A stretch of DNA of 64,000 nucleotides from Beijerinckiaceae bacterium RH AL1 (lineage in GTDB: Bacteria > Pseudomonadota > Alphaproteobacteria > Rhizobiales > Beijerinckiaceae). A program made the position numbers and the translations under genes. The notes below the pieces were generated by a model. The model was not told the origin of the DNA. It saw only the letters and a list, made by a program, of their open reading frames with translations, and made no database searches. The stretch's first letter is position 1. Each line of letters opens with the position of its first letter. The stretch is from NCBI GenBank assembly GCA_901457705.2, contig LR590083.2:186001-250000 (forward strand), in the 5' to 3' direction. Below, one piece after another: positions 1-10,339 of the stretch.

Positions 1-2
1 AC

Positions 3-782
<780 letters not shown>

Positions 783-790
783 TGCTCCTG

Positions 791-942
791 CCCCTTTCTC
801 CCGCTCGCGGGAGGAGGTGGCCCCGCGCAGCGGGTCGGATGAGGGGCCTAGCCGCCTCTCTCCGGTTCCCAGCCCGGCCGAACCATCCCTCATCCGACCC
901 GACGTCGTCGGGCCACCTTCTCCCGCAGGCGGGAGGAGGGAG
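791..942. repeat. Long inverted repeat of Rhizobiales intergenic type between odhB and lpd
   Basis: Two arms of about 56 bp (791-846 and 887-942) are near-perfect reverse complements separated by about 40 bp. Each arm contains its own smaller palindrome around ctcccgctcgcgggag or ctcccgcaggcgggag, and the motif ctcatccgac followed by ggccacctt/cttctcccgc. This wording is typical of the abundant palindromic intergenic repeats of Rhizobiales genomes. Transcribed in the odhB-lpd message it would form a very stable hairpin, which could protect the upstream RNA or reduce read-through into lpd. Confidence 0.8.
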
Positions 943-960
943 ACGCCCAGAGAGACTTCC

Positions 961-2358
961 ATGACCTACGACCTCATCGTCATCGGCACCGGCCCCGGCG
1001 GCTACGTGTGCGCGATCCGTGCCGCGCAGCTCGGGCTCAAGACGGCGGTGGTCGAGAAGCGGCCGACCTTCGGCGGCACCTGCCTCAACATCGGCTGCAT
1101 CCCGTCCAAGGCGCTGCTCTATGCCTCGGAGAAGATGGATGAGGTCGCGCACGACTTCGCGGCGCTGGGGATCAGCGTCGGCAAGCCGAAGCTCGATCTG
1201 AAGGCGATGATGAAGCACAAGGACGATACCGTGGCGTCGAACGTCAACGGCGTCTCCTTCCTCTTCAAGAAGAACAAGATCGACACTTTCGTCGGGCACG
1301 GCACGATCGTTTCCGCCGGCAAGGTCGAGGTGACGGCTGCCGACGGCGCCAAGCAGACGTTGGAGACCAAAGCGATCTGCGTCGCCACGGGCTCCGAGGT
1401 CGCGCAGCTGCCGGGCGTGACGATCGACGAGAAGGTCATCGTCACCTCGGAAGGCGCGCTCGAGCTGCCTGCGGTGCCGAAAAAGCTCGTCGTCGTCGGT
1501 GGCGGCGTCATCGGGCTCGAGCTCGGCTCGGTGTGGAAGCGGCTCGGCGCGGAAGTCGAGGTCGTCGAGTTCCTGGATCGCATCCTGCCGGGCATGGACC
1601 TCGAGGTGGCGAAGCAGTTCCAGCGCATCCTCGAGAAGCAGGGCCTCGTCTTCAACCTGTCGACCAAGGTCGCCGGCGTCGAGGCGGCGAAGGGCGGCGC
1701 GAAGGTGAAGGTCGAGCCGAGGGAGGGCGGCGAGGCGCGCACGATAGATGCCGACGTCGTGCTCGTCGCGATCGGCCGCAGGCCCAACACGGAAGGCCTG
1801 GGTCTGGAGGCGGTCGGCGTCGCGATGGACCGCGGCCGCGTCACCATCGACGATCATTTCGCGACCAACGTTCCCGGCATCTACGCGATCGGCGACGTGG
1901 TGCGCGGGCCGATGCTGGCCCACAAGGCGGAGGACGAAGGCATTGCGCTGGCCGAGATCCTTGCCGGCCAGCACGGCCACGTGAACTACGGGGTGATCCC
2001 CGGCGTCGTCTATACGTCGCCGGAGGTCGCAGCCGTCGGCCGCACCGAGGAAGAGCTGAAAGAGGCCGGTATCGCCTACAAGGTCGGCAAGTTCCCGTTC
2101 ACCGCCAACGGCCGCGCCCGCGCGATGCGGCATACCGACGGCTTCGTGAAGGTGCTCGCGGATGCCGAGACGGACCGCGTGCTCGGCGTCCACATCATCG
2201 GCCTCGGCGCCGGCGACCTGATCGCCGAGGCCTCCGTGCTGATGGAGTTCGGCGGCTCGTCGGAGGACCTCGCGCGCACCTGCCACGCGCATCCGACGCT
2301 GACGGAGGCGGTGAAGGAAGCCGCGCTCGCGGTCGAGAAACGCGCGATCCATATGTAG
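961..2358 (+). CDS. lpd: Dihydrolipoyl dehydrogenase (E3)
   Basis: FAD- and NAD-dependent disulfide oxidoreductase that reoxidises dihydrolipoamide in the 2-oxoacid dehydrogenase complexes. The 465-aa product has the usual length. Visible features are the N-terminal FAD site VIGTGPGGY, the redox-active pair C41/C46 in [13 protein letters not shown], the NAD-binding segment [14 protein letters not shown], the second FAD motif IYAIGDVV, and the C-terminal HAHPTLTE catalytic His-Glu pair. The ATG at 961 was chosen because translation upstream of it would run through the inverted repeat and the FAD motif starts at residue 7. It lies directly downstream of odhB, consistent with an E2-E3 operon. 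Confidence 0.97.
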   Translation: MTYDLIVIGTGPGGYVCAIRAAQLGLKTAVVEKRPTFGGTCLNIGCIPSKALLYASEKMDEVAHDFAALGISVGKPKLDLKAMMKHKDDTVASNVNGVSFLFKKNKIDTFVGHGTIVSAGKVEVTAADGAKQTLETKAICVATGSEVAQLPGVTIDEKVIVTSEGALELPAVPKKLVVVGGGVIGLELGSVWKRLGAEVEVVEFLDRILPGMDLEVAKQFQRILEKQGLVFNLSTKVAGVEAAKGGAKVKVEPREGGEARTIDADVVLVAIGRRPNTEGLGLEAVGVAMDRGRVTIDDHFATNVPGIYAIGDVVRGPMLAHKAEDEGIALAEILAGQHGHVNYGVIPGVVYTSPEVAAVGRTEEELKEAGIAYKVGKFPFTANGRARAMRHTDGFVKVLADAETDRVLGVHIIGLGAGDLIAEASVLMEFGGSSEDLARTCHAHPTLTEAVKEAALAVEKRAIHM

Positions 2359-2421
2359 GCGGATTGACCGGCTCGTAGCGTCGGCTTCTACCTTGGCCCG
2401 GTTGAGAGCGAGCCTCGCCCG

Positions 2422-3000
2422 ATGGCATCCGCACCCACACGGCTTTCCCAAACAACGCTCGAAACCTTCGAGCGGCTGGTCGCCGACGCGCCGCGGGACG
2501 AGCGCTGGGAGCTGGTCCGCGGGCGGATCGTCCGCATGATGGTCGACGCCCGCTGGGAGCACAACCGCATCATCAACAACATCGGGTACGAGCTGCGCCG
2601 ACGCTTCGACGAGCGCGGTTCACCGTGCCGGGTCTTCCTCGAGACGTTCCGCTTGCGCAGCGCACCGACCGAATCGTCGCTGCTGCCCGACGTGATCGTG
2701 CACTGCGAGCCGCTGGCGCCTGGCGCGACCTCGCTCGAGAGGCCTGTAGCGCTTGCGGAGGTCGCGTCGGATAGCACCTCGCCGCGCGACCGACGGGAGA
2801 AGCTTGAGGTCTACAGGACCTTGCCGAGCCTGCGGCACTACCTGCTGGTCAGGCCCGACACCGCGCATGTCGAGGTGCTCGATAACGGCGACGGCTTTCG
2901 GACGCCACGCGTCGTGCAAGGTCTGGATCATGACGTAGCGCTACCGGCCCTCGAGATGACGCTGCCCCTGCGCAGCATCTATCGCGACGTCTTGGGCTGA
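2422..3000 (+). CDS. Uma2 family (DUF820) PD-(D/E)XK nuclease-fold protein
   Basis: A 192-aa protein with the Uma2 signature: an N-terminal helix (TFERLVADAP), the ERWELVRGRIV strand pair, LLPDVIVHCEP carrying the candidate active-site Asp, and EVASDSTSPRDRREKLEVY followed by YLLV. In this family the PD..., E.., and K residues resemble restriction-endonuclease-fold active sites. The biological role is unknown, and members occur as large scattered families in cyanobacteria and some proteobacteria. It stands alone between lpd and nadE, 63 bp after lpd and ending 3 bp before the convergent nadE stop. No methylase or toxin partner is adjacent. Confidence 0.85.
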   Translation: MASAPTRLSQTTLETFERLVADAPRDERWELVRGRIVRMMVDARWEHNRIINNIGYELRRRFDERGSPCRVFLETFRLRSAPTESSLLPDVIVHCEPLAPGATSLERPVALAEVASDSTSPRDRREKLEVYRTLPSLRHYLLVRPDTAHVEVLDNGDGFRTPRVVQGLDHDVALPALEMTLPLRSIYRDVLG

Positions 3001-3003
3001 CGC

Positions 3004-5037
3004 TTAGCCCTTCGCCTTCTCCAAGTCCGCGAACCACGCCGCCGAGTTGCCGTCCGAGGGTGCGCGCCAGTCGCCGCGCGGCGAGAGCGAGCCGCCGGCT
3101 GTCACCTTCGGCCCGTTCGGCATCGCCGAGCGCTTGAATTGGCTGAAGGCGAAAAACCGCCGCACGAACACCTCGAGCCACTTCAGGATGGCCGCGTCGT
3201 CGTAGGCGCGGCGGCGTTCCTGCGGGAATCCGGGGGGCCAGGCGCCGGCCGCGACGTCGCCCCAGGCGTGGTGGGCGAGGAAGGCGATCTTCGACGGGCG
3301 GAAGCCGTAGCGCAGCGTGTAATAGAGGTTGAAGTCCTGCAGCTCGTAGGGGCCGACCTTGGCCTCGGTGCTCTGCGGCGTCTCGCCTGCCGCCACGGGC
3401 ACCAGCTCCGGCGAGATCTCGGTCGCCAGGATGCGCGTGAGCGTCGTGCCGACGTCGGCGGCGAACAGGCCCTCCTCCACCACCCAGCGCAGCACGTGCT
3501 GGATCAGCGTCTTCGGCACGCCGCCGTTGACGTTGTAGTGGCTCATCTGGTCGCCGACGCCGTAAGTGCACCAGCCCAGCGCCAGCTCGGAGAGGTCGCC
3601 GGTGCCGAGCACGATTGCGTCCTGCTGGTTGGCGAGGCGGAACAGATAGTCGGTGCGTAAGCCCGCCTGCACGTTCTCGAACGTGATGTCGTAAAGCGGC
3701 TCGCCCTTGGCGAAGGGATGGCCGAGGTCGCCCAGCATCTGCGTCGCGGCGGGACGGATGTCGAGCTCGCGCGCCGTCGCGCCTAGCGCGCCCATCAGGG
3801 CGAGCGCGTTTGCCTTCGTCTCGTCGCCGGTGGCGAACCCCGGCATCGTGTAGGCGAGGATGTCGGAGCGCGCATAGCCGAGCCGATCGAACGCGCGGGC
3901 GGCGACGATCAGCGCGTGGGTCGAATCGAGGCCGCCGGAGACGCCGATGACGACGCGCTTGACGCCGATCGCGCCGAGGCGCTGGACGAGGCCCGAGACC
4001 TGGATGTTGTAGGCCTCGAAACAATCCTGCGCGAGCCGCGCGGGATCGGCAGGCACGAAGGGGAAGCGCTCGATGCGCCGCTGCAGCCCGAGGTCGTCCT
4101 GCGGCGGGTCGAGCGCGAACGGGATGCGCCGGAACGCGACGCCGACGAGGCGGCCGGCGTTGTCGTCAAACGTGCCCTGCCGTAGCCGCTCCTGGCGCAG
4201 GAGATCGAGGTCGACGTCGGCGATCGCGTGCTGAGCGCCGAGCGGGAAGCGCTCGGAGGCGGCGAGGTTCGCACCGTTCTCGTCGATCGTCACCTGTCCG
4301 TCCCAGGCGAGATCGGTGGTCGACTCGCCGACGCCTGCGGCGGCGTAGATGTAGGCGGCAAGGCAGCGCGCCGATTGCGCGCGCGTCAGCAGATGGCGCG
4401 TGTCGGCCTTGCCGATCGTGATGTTCGACGCCGAGAGGTTCGCGAGCACGGTCGCGCCCGAGAGCGCCGCGACGGAGGAGGGCGGCAACGGCACCCACAG
4501 GTCCTCGCACACCTCGGCATGCACGACGAAGCCGGGCAGGTCGGAGGCTTCGAAGAGAAGGTCGAAGCCGAACGGCGCCTCCTGCGCCCCGACCTTGACC
4601 TGCTGGCCGGCGATCGTCGCGCCCGAGGCGAAGTGGCGGTGCTCGTAGAACTCGCGGTAGTTCGGCGGATACGCCTTCGGCACCACGCCGAGAAGGCGGC
4701 CGCCCTGCATCGCCAGCGCGCAGTTGTAGAGCCGGTTGCGCCAGCGCAGCGGCGCGCCGACCAGGATCAGCGGTCGCAGCGTGCGCGACGCCGCGACGAG
4801 CGCATCGACGGCGGTCGCGACGGCGTCGAGCAGCGCATCCTGCATCAGGAGGTCGTCGATGGCATACGACGAGAGGGCGAGCTCCGGGAACACGCAGAGC
4901 ACCGCGCCTTCGGCGTGGCACGCGCGCGCCTCGGCGAGCACGGCCTCGGCGTTGGCGGCCGGGTCTCCGACACGGCCAGCGATCGTGCAGGCGGCGACGC
5001 GGGCGAAGCCGTGCGCATAGAGCGATCGTGAGATCAT
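3004..5037 (-). CDS. nadE: Glutamine-hydrolysing NAD+ synthase
   Basis: Two-domain enzyme that makes NAD+ from nicotinic acid adenine dinucleotide, ATP and glutamine. The N-terminal half is a nitrilase-type glutaminase with the expected Glu ([13 protein letters not shown]), Lys ([13 protein letters not shown]) and Cys ([11 protein letters not shown]). The C-terminal half is the synthetase with the PP-loop [13 protein letters not shown]. The 677-aa length fits the long glutamine-dependent form. The ATG at 5037 is preceded by aaggtc and is preferred over the in-frame GTG at 5052. It converges on the Uma2 gene and is divergent from a GNAT gene. Confidence 0.95.
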   Translation of the reverse strand: MISRSLYAHGFARVAACTIAGRVGDPAANAEAVLAEARACHAEGAVLCVFPELALSSYAIDDLLMQDALLDAVATAVDALVAASRTLRPLILVGAPLRWRNRLYNCALAMQGGRLLGVVPKAYPPNYREFYEHRHFASGATIAGQQVKVGAQEAPFGFDLLFEASDLPGFVVHAEVCEDLWVPLPPSSVAALSGATVLANLSASNITIGKADTRHLLTRAQSARCLAAYIYAAAGVGESTTDLAWDGQVTIDENGANLAASERFPLGAQHAIADVDLDLLRQERLRQGTFDDNAGRLVGVAFRRIPFALDPPQDDLGLQRRIERFPFVPADPARLAQDCFEAYNIQVSGLVQRLGAIGVKRVVIGVSGGLDSTHALIVAARAFDRLGYARSDILAYTMPGFATGDETKANALALMGALGATARELDIRPAATQMLGDLGHPFAKGEPLYDITFENVQAGLRTDYLFRLANQQDAIVLGTGDLSELALGWCTYGVGDQMSHYNVNGGVPKTLIQHVLRWVVEEGLFAADVGTTLTRILATEISPELVPVAAGETPQSTEAKVGPYELQDFNLYYTLRYGFRPSKIAFLAHHAWGDVAAGAWPPGFPQERRRAYDDAAILKWLEVFVRRFFAFSQFKRSAMPNGPKVTAGGSLSPRGDWRAPSDGNSAAWFADLEKAKG

Positions 5038-5241
5038 GCGACCTTGTAGCACGCCGGGCGCCGACGCGGGATGCGGCGCGCAGCAAGCTTAACTTTGAGA
5101 GGCGGAAAGCTGTTGCAGCATCAGGCGTTAACCCGTCCGGCCCGGAACGCGGGCGTGCCATGCGCGCGTAGCAATTGCGGATTATGCTGCAACGCACAAA
5201 TGAAGGACGTTGGCGCGGGTGGGCGGCCAGCTGGAGATGTC

Positions 5242-5841
5242 ATGAACGAGGTCCTTCACCATACGCAGATGGTCCGCCGGCTGTACCGGCCGGACCTCCC
5301 GGCTTTCCGCGCGCATCTGATCCGGCTCGACCCGGAAACTCGCTACGACCGGTTCGGCCTGCAGGTCTCGGACGACTACCTCGCACAATACGCCGAGCTG
5401 TGCTTTGCCCCCTCCGGCATCGTCTACGGCTGGTTCGAGGACGGCGTCATCCGTGGCGCGGCCGAGCTGCGGATTTATCAGGCCCCGGATGCCAAGACGC
5501 GCCGCGACGGCGAAGCGGCCTTCAGCGTCGAGCGCCCGTGGCGCCGGCGGGGCATCGGCACCGAGCTGATGGGCCATGTCGTGCTTGCGGCCCGCAACCG
5601 CAGCATCCGGACGCTGACGGTCTTCTGCCTGCGCCACAACAAGGCGATGCAGGCGCTCGCGCGGAAGTTCGAGGCGGATCTCGCCTTCGATCTCACTGAC
5701 GTCACGGGGCACCTGACGTCGCGCGCGCCCGACGCCTTCTCGCTGTGGCGCGAGGCCGTCGACAACGCCCTCGATTTCGGCTCGGCGATGGTCGACTACC
5801 AGGGCCGGCTGATCCAGGCCGCGACCAAGCCGGCCGCGTAG
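5242..5841 (+). CDS. GNAT family N-acetyltransferase
   Basis: A 199-aa acetyltransferase-fold protein. The acetyl-CoA binding motif A is visible as VERPWRRRGIGTELMGHVV (R-R-x-G-I-G), preceded by a β-strand GAAELRIY and followed by LTVFCLRHNKAMQALARKF. The substrate cannot be told. The frame is open upstream to 5071, with another ATG at 5200. The ATG at 5242 was chosen because homologous GNAT proteins begin shortly before the LYRPDLPAFRAHL region. The gene is divergent from nadE and converges on the M23 peptidase gene 9 bp downstream. Confidence 0.8.
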   Translation: MNEVLHHTQMVRRLYRPDLPAFRAHLIRLDPETRYDRFGLQVSDDYLAQYAELCFAPSGIVYGWFEDGVIRGAAELRIYQAPDAKTRRDGEAAFSVERPWRRRGIGTELMGHVVLAARNRSIRTLTVFCLRHNKAMQALARKFEADLAFDLTDVTGHLTSRAPDAFSLWREAVDNALDFGSAMVDYQGRLIQAATKPAA

Positions 5842-5850
5842 ACTGTCAGC

Positions 5851-7815
5851 TCATCGCTGCGCGGTAAGCTGCATCTGCGGCGCCTTCTGCAGCAGCTCGT
5901 CGATATGGCCGCGCTCCTTCATGAAGAGCGCCAGCATATGCCCGTCGAACTCCTTGGTGCGGGCGAGCTTGACCTTCATCGGGTCGACGAAGTGGCCGTT
6001 GACGAGGACCTCGTAGTGGAGATGCGGGCCGGTCGCGAGCCCTGACTGGCCGAGGTAGCCGATCGTCTGGCCCTGGCGCACGCGCACGCCTTCCGAGATG
6101 CCGCGGGCGAAGCCGGACAGATGGTTGTAGGTCGTCGTGTAGCCGTTGGCGTGCTGGATCTCGATCCGCCGCCCGTAGCCGGAGCTCCACCCCGCCTGGA
6201 CGATCGTGCCGTTGCCAGCCGCGAAGATCGGCGAGCCGATCGGCGCCGCGAAGTCGGTGCCGGTGTGCGGGCGGGTGTAGCCGAGAATGGGATGGTAGCG
6301 GATACCGAAGCCCGAGGTGATCTTGAAGCTCAGCATCGGCGCGCGGACGAGGAATTTGCGCGAGGAGCGCCCGTTCGGGTCGTAATAGTCGACGCTGCCG
6401 TCGTCGGGCGACTGGAAGCGATAGTAGCGGTAGGTCTCGCCGTGGGTGCTGATCGAGGCGAACAAGAGCTTGTTCACGTCGTCGCCGTCGCCCCTGTCGT
6501 AGAAGGCCTCGAAGGAGTCGCCGCCGGCGACGCCGCGCTGCAGGTCGACGTCGTTGGCGAAGATGCGCACCATGTCGTCGATGATCGGCTTCGGGATGTC
6601 CTGCTTCAGCGCGGTCTCGTAGAGCGCGTTGTAGAGGCGCATCGCGCCGGAATCGTCGTCGTCGTCCGCGGGCTTGGCGCTGGCCAGATGCGCCTCTTCT
6701 CCGGCGGTGCGGACGTAGGCGCCGTCGTCGCGCAGCGCGACCGTCGTCTCCGGCGTCTCGCCGTTGTAGATCGAAAGGCGCGCGAGCACCTTTCGCGGTG
6801 TCGCGTCCTCCGTGTCGGTGAAGAGCAGCTTCAGCCGGCGGCCATCCTGCACCGGGCCGCCGATCGCCGACACGATGGCGCGAACGCTGTCGCGTGCCAC
6901 GCCGGAGACCAGCAAGAGGTTCTCGAGCGAGGAGCCCTGGCTCATCACGACGAGCTTCTCGTCGGACGGCGTCCCGGGCGCAGGCGAGGGCGCACGCGGC
7001 ATCACGGTGACGTTCTCGGGCACCATCCGCACCTCGATCGAGGCGAAGGGCGAGCGCGCGAAGCCGGCGGTGGCGGCGGCGTAGGACAGCGCCCCGAGAG
7101 GGTTGGCGCGGCTCGTCCGCATCAGGAGCAGCTGCGAGGGCAGGCTGAAGGGGCGGTTGCCGGCCGCGAGCGAGTTCTTCACGTGCTCGGTGACCTGCGC
7201 CTCGACCTCGTCGTTGGAGAGCGCCACCGCGGAGGTGAGGCTCGCCGAGGCGAGGTCGCGGGTCGCCCAGGAGAAGTCCGCGTCGTCCTGCGGGATGTCG
7301 GCCGGCGCCTCGACGGGCGCGCGAGCGTCGGCGAGGACCTGCAACGGATTGAAGGGCGGGACCTCGTCGGCGAAGCCGGCCGGCGTCGTCACGAGCGTCG
7401 TCTCGACGCGCGCGAAGAGGTGGTTCCGCATGACCTCGCGGTCGCCGACCTTGGTCGGCTGCGCGACATGGAACATCTGCTTGGCGGCGACGATGTCGAC
7501 CGGCTTCACCAAGCGGTCGCCCTTGGGAAGGCTCGCCGTGTCGTCGGCGACGTCCTTCTGCTGCGGCAGCGCCAGGGTCGGGGCGGCGGCGAAGTTCGAT
7601 TCGTGGTCGAGGGCGGCGTAGATGGTCGAGCCGATCAGCGCGGCGCCGATCAGCCCCGTGAGCACGGTGCCGACAAGCCAGCGCACGGACACGCGGCGAT
7701 GATCGAAGAACGTGTGGCGCTCGCCGTCGATCTCGATGGCCGGCTCGACGCCGAGATCGACGACCAAAGCGTGGCGGCTCGCGTAGGGGCTTAAGCTAAG
7801 CGTCTGAGTCCACAC
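5851..7815 (-). CDS. Membrane-anchored M23 (LytM) family metallopeptidase
   Basis: A 654-aa envelope protein predicted to cleave, or to regulate cleavage of, peptidoglycan cross-links. A single membrane segment lies near residues 46-69 (WLVGTVLTGLIGAALIGS), then a long periplasmic region, and a C-terminal LytM domain. The zinc ligands HTGTD (about residue 516) and HLHYE (about residue 598) are both present, so the peptidase looks active rather than EnvC-like. The domain context GSPIFAAGNGTIVQAGW is typical. The likely start is a GTG at 7815, since no ATG is available ahead of the membrane helix. A long M23 protein with N-terminal anchor of this kind is common in Rhizobiales. Confidence 0.9.
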   Translation of the reverse strand: MWTQTLSLSPYASRHALVVDLGVEPAIEIDGERHTFFDHRRVSVRWLVGTVLTGLIGAALIGSTIYAALDHESNFAAAPTLALPQQKDVADDTASLPKGDRLVKPVDIVAAKQMFHVAQPTKVGDREVMRNHLFARVETTLVTTPAGFADEVPPFNPLQVLADARAPVEAPADIPQDDADFSWATRDLASASLTSAVALSNDEVEAQVTEHVKNSLAAGNRPFSLPSQLLLMRTSRANPLGALSYAAATAGFARSPFASIEVRMVPENVTVMPRAPSPAPGTPSDEKLVVMSQGSSLENLLLVSGVARDSVRAIVSAIGGPVQDGRRLKLLFTDTEDATPRKVLARLSIYNGETPETTVALRDDGAYVRTAGEEAHLASAKPADDDDDSGAMRLYNALYETALKQDIPKPIIDDMVRIFANDVDLQRGVAGGDSFEAFYDRGDGDDVNKLLFASISTHGETYRYYRFQSPDDGSVDYYDPNGRSSRKFLVRAPMLSFKITSGFGIRYHPILGYTRPHTGTDFAAPIGSPIFAAGNGTIVQAGWSSGYGRRIEIQHANGYTTTYNHLSGFARGISEGVRVRQGQTIGYLGQSGLATGPHLHYEVLVNGHFVDPMKVKLARTKEFDGHMLALFMKERGHIDELLQKAPQMQLTAQR

Positions 7816-7923
7816 GTAACTTTCCGGGATTGCGCCGTTCGGGACCCGGCGTCACATGCGAGGCTCGCGTGAAGCTTGTCACGCGAAGCGAGCCTTGGGC
7901 GCAAGAAGCCCGTCGAACTTGGC

Positions 7924-8589
7924 TCAAATGGGGCGTTGCGTTGCGTCCGATCGAATGGCGGAGCTCATGCCGCTCATGCAGGTGCGCAGGTCGCGCCACT
8001 CGGCCTCGTGCGAGCCGTCGTGGTTCGCCATGCCCGGCTTCGTCAAGAGGCCGCGCGGCACGGCGAAGCTGTCGATGCGTCGCTTCGGCCGCTCGTGCCA
8101 GCCGATGTTGAAGGCGAACCACTTTGGGAAGAACTGCAGCCGCGAGTAGGGCAGGTGATCGTGGATCCACCAGGCGAGCTTGCGCCACTCGCCCTCGCCG
8201 TGGAAGCGGTCATAGACGCGTGGCACGATGATCGACGCCATCGCGCCCATGCAGCCGTCGGCGTCGCGACGATCCCAGATGTGGCCGGCATAGTCGGACT
8301 CGTTGCAGGCACAGCTGCGGTGGAGCCTATTGCCGAGATCGTTGACCTCGGGCGAGCGATAGGCCGAGCGGATTGCGATGCGCCCGAACACCGCCTGCAG
8401 CGGCTCGAGAAGCTCGGTGCAGAGCTTGGTGCCGGCGGCGATCGCGAGGTCGGGATCGTCGGGCAGGTTGCGCAGGCCGTGGATCGTCGCGATGTCCGAG
8501 TAGAGGAAGTCGCGCAGGAAGAAATGCTCCGACAGCCGCACGCGGCCGAAGTCCTCGAGCCCTCTGACGCTTGCCGGAGACCTGCGCAT
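7924..8589 (-). CDS. Uncharacterised protein, M15/hedgehog-peptidase-like
   Basis: A 221-aa protein without a signal peptide. It begins with LSEHFFLRDFLYSDIA and contains an IRSAYRSPEVND segment, which resembles the SGYRSP strand of D-Ala-D-Ala carboxypeptidases of family M15. A later aromatic block (LQFFPKWFAFNIGWHER) follows. I recognise it as a protein seen in other alphaproteobacteria but without a known function. The M15 link is only by resemblance, and a full zinc-ligand set cannot be assigned. It is divergent from the frameshifted gene at 8652 and follows the M23 peptidase gene on the same strand with a gap of about 108 bp. Confidence 0.65.
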   Translation of the reverse strand: MRRSPASVRGLEDFGRVRLSEHFFLRDFLYSDIATIHGLRNLPDDPDLAIAAGTKLCTELLEPLQAVFGRIAIRSAYRSPEVNDLGNRLHRSCACNESDYAGHIWDRRDADGCMGAMASIIVPRVYDRFHGEGEWRKLAWWIHDHLPYSRLQFFPKWFAFNIGWHERPKRRIDSFAVPRGLLTKPGMANHDGSHEAEWRDLRTCMSGMSSAIRSDATQRPI

Positions 8590-8651
8590 CCCTTCGTCCT
8601 CGCCAAAGGATCGCTATAGCTGACCGGCGCGACGCACTGAATGGAGCCGGC

Positions 8652-9115
8652 ATGGACGAGATGTTCGAGGCATCCGCCGCGACGATCGCGGACGTGACGC
8701 TGGTGCGCGACCATCTGGTCGCCGCCGCCCAGCGCGGCGAGCCGGTCAGCTATGCCGAGCTCCTGATCGCGCTCGGCCATCGCTTCACGCGGCCGAAGAT
8801 GCGGGCGCTCTGCAAGACGCTCGATGCGATCGACGAGGCCGGCCGCGCCGCCGGCGAGCCGGAGCTGGCCGTCCTCGTCGTGCGCGAGTCGGACGGCCTT
8901 CCCGGCCAGGGCTGGTGGACCAGGGGCCGCCGCTGCGGGAAGGCTACACCGGCCTCTGGACCGGCCCGGACGCGATGGGCTTCGTCCGCGAGCTGCAAGG
9001 CCGCTGCTTCGATCACTGGGCGATCGCGACGCCGGACCAGTTGCGAGCGAGCAAGACTAAGCGGGACGCGGTGCGCCCTTCGGCCGCTCCATCTCGAACA
9101 TTGCCCCCTCGCTGA
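8652..9115 (+). pseudogene. Frameshifted conserved hypothetical gene
   Basis: The first part reads from the ATG at 8652 in frame 3 and encodes VTLVRDHLVAAAQRGEPVSY and LVVRESDGLPGQGWW. At about 8915 the sensible reading jumps by -1 (or +2) to another frame, which continues with VDQGPPLREGYTGLWTGPD and AMGFVRELQGRCFDHW up to a stop at 9113-9115. Together the two parts look like one protein of about 150 aa. The original frame runs on only as the antisense of the next gene. A one-base loss or a sequencing error in gctggtggaccagggg is the simplest explanation. The 3' end overlaps the convergent flavin reductase gene. The function of the family is unknown to me. Confidence 0.7.
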
Positions 9116-9701
9116 CCTCGAAGTAGTCGCCCGCACGGCCGGCGCGCAGGATGGGGCGTGCCAGCGCCGTCTGGTAGACGCCGTCGACGATGAGCGTCTC
9201 GTCGATGTGCACGGCGACGACCTCGCCGAGAACCAGCCAGCCGTCGGCGGGCACGCCGGCCGCGCTCTTGTGCTGGATGACGTCGACGACCTTGCACTCC
9301 ATCGCCGCCCGCGCCTCGCCGACGCGCGGCACGCCGACGATCTTGCTCTCGACCGGCGTCAGGCCGGCGGCCGCGAACTCGCTCTCGCCGGGCGCGAGCG
9401 GCGCGGACGTCACGTTCATGCGCGTGTCGAGGTCGCGCGTGACGAGGTTCCAGACGAACTCGCGTGTCGCCTCGGCATTGCGGACGCTGTCCTTCCAGCC
9501 GACCGAGGAGAAGCCGACGATCGGCGGCGTGTAGAGGAAGGCGTTGAAGAAGCTGTAGGGCGCGAGGTTCAGTTGCCCGTCCGCGTCGCGCGTGGAGATC
9601 CAGCCGATCGGGCGCGGCGCGACGATTGCGTTGAACGGGTCGTGGGCGAGGCCGTGGCCCTGCGACGGCTCGTAGGAATGCATATGCGGGATCGTCGGCA
9701 T
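9057..9701 (-). CDS. Flavin reductase family (FMN-binding split barrel) protein
   Basis: A 214-aa protein of the DIM6/NTAB flavin reductase group. Features are the N-terminal PFNAIVAPRPIGWISTRD strand pair, NLAPYSFFNAFLYTPPIVGF with the flavin-contacting loop, and DTRMNVTSAPLAPGESEF. Such proteins bind FMN and often reduce it with NAD(P)H for a partner oxygenase; no partner is adjacent here. The ATG at 9701-9699 overlaps the TGA of the upstream deoxyribosyltransferase gene by one base (TGATG), so the two are translationally coupled. This argues for the short start rather than an extension to 9902. Confidence 0.88.
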   Translation of the reverse strand: MPTIPHMHSYEPSQGHGLAHDPFNAIVAPRPIGWISTRDADGQLNLAPYSFFNAFLYTPPIVGFSSVGWKDSVRNAEATREFVWNLVTRDLDTRMNVTSAPLAPGESEFAAAGLTPVESKIVGVPRVGEARAAMECKVVDVIQHKSAAGVPADGWLVLGEVVAVHIDETLIVDGVYQTALARPILRAGRAGDYFEVSEGAMFEMERPKGAPRPA

Positions 9702-10276
9702 CAGGTCCTTCCGGTGGAAACGGCGAGTGCGAGGCGGGCCTCGTCGAGGCAGGCGAGAAATCCGTCGAGCCGCGTGAAGCGTTCCGCGTCGGGCACGGCA
9801 ACGCGATGCACCGCACGGCCCTGGCGTGCCAACGTGCCATCGAGCATCAGGTTGTCCGAAAGCCCGAAATCCTCCGCGCTCATGCCCTCCTCGTCGATCC
9901 ACTGGCCGCTTTCGGCATCGAAGGTGAGGCCGGGGTCGCGGCGCAGGCGATCGATCAGGTCGCCGGCCGCATGCGTGTAGGCGAAGACCGGCTTGCCGAG
10001 CGTCGCTATGACGCCGAGCTCGAGCACCGTGCCGACGTCGGCGCTCGGCCCGCGGAACGGCGTGAGGTTGAAGATGCCGGCGTCCGCTTCGTGCATCAGC
10101 GCGACGCAGCGATCGTAGATCGCCATCGCATCCGGCGGCGTCGCGCCGATCGACGACCCATCCAGTGGATAGAGACCCACGAAGCCGAAGCGCGTGCAGG
10201 CCTGCTTCTTGGCGGCGCCGAGCGCAAGAGCATCGGGGTGAAAGACCTCGGGGCCGGCGAGATAGAGGCGGGTCAT
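9701..10276 (-). CDS. Nucleoside 2-deoxyribosyltransferase family protein
   Basis: A 191-aa enzyme-like protein. The N-terminal LYLAGPEVF strand-loop matches the sugar-binding start of the family. The segment AIYDRCVALMHEADAGIFNL carries the conserved Asp, and GTVLELGVIATLGKPVFAY contains the catalytic Glu region of nucleoside deoxyribosyltransferases. It probably handles deoxynucleosides or related N-glycosides in the cytoplasm; substrate preference cannot be read. It is the first gene of a two-gene unit with the flavin reductase and is divergent from the thioesterase gene. Confidence 0.85.
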   Translation of the reverse strand: MTRLYLAGPEVFHPDALALGAAKKQACTRFGFVGLYPLDGSSIGATPPDAMAIYDRCVALMHEADAGIFNLTPFRGPSADVGTVLELGVIATLGKPVFAYTHAAGDLIDRLRRDPGLTFDAESGQWIDEEGMSAEDFGLSDNLMLDGTLARQGRAVHRVAVPDAERFTRLDGFLACLDEARLALAVSTGRT

Positions 10277-10318
10277 TCGGCGGAGCTTTACTTCGCGGGA
10301 GCGCGGCGTCTAGCTTTG

Positions 10319-10332
10319 CCTCTCGCGAGAGG
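10319..10332. promoter_or_regulatory. Perfect 14-bp palindrome upstream of the thioesterase
   Basis: The sequence cctctcgcgagagg is fully self-complementary. It lies in the 63-bp divergent spacer between the deoxyribosyltransferase and thioesterase genes, just before the ggagag ribosome-binding site. It could be an operator or a small RNA hairpin. No binding protein can be named. Confidence 0.35.
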
Positions 10333-10339
10333 AGAGCCT

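Noticed and set aside
8571-9980. 469-aa continuous frame through 8652-9980
   Set aside because: After about 8915 it is the antisense of the flavin reductase gene. The protein-like continuation is in another frame, so it is read as a frameshifted short gene.
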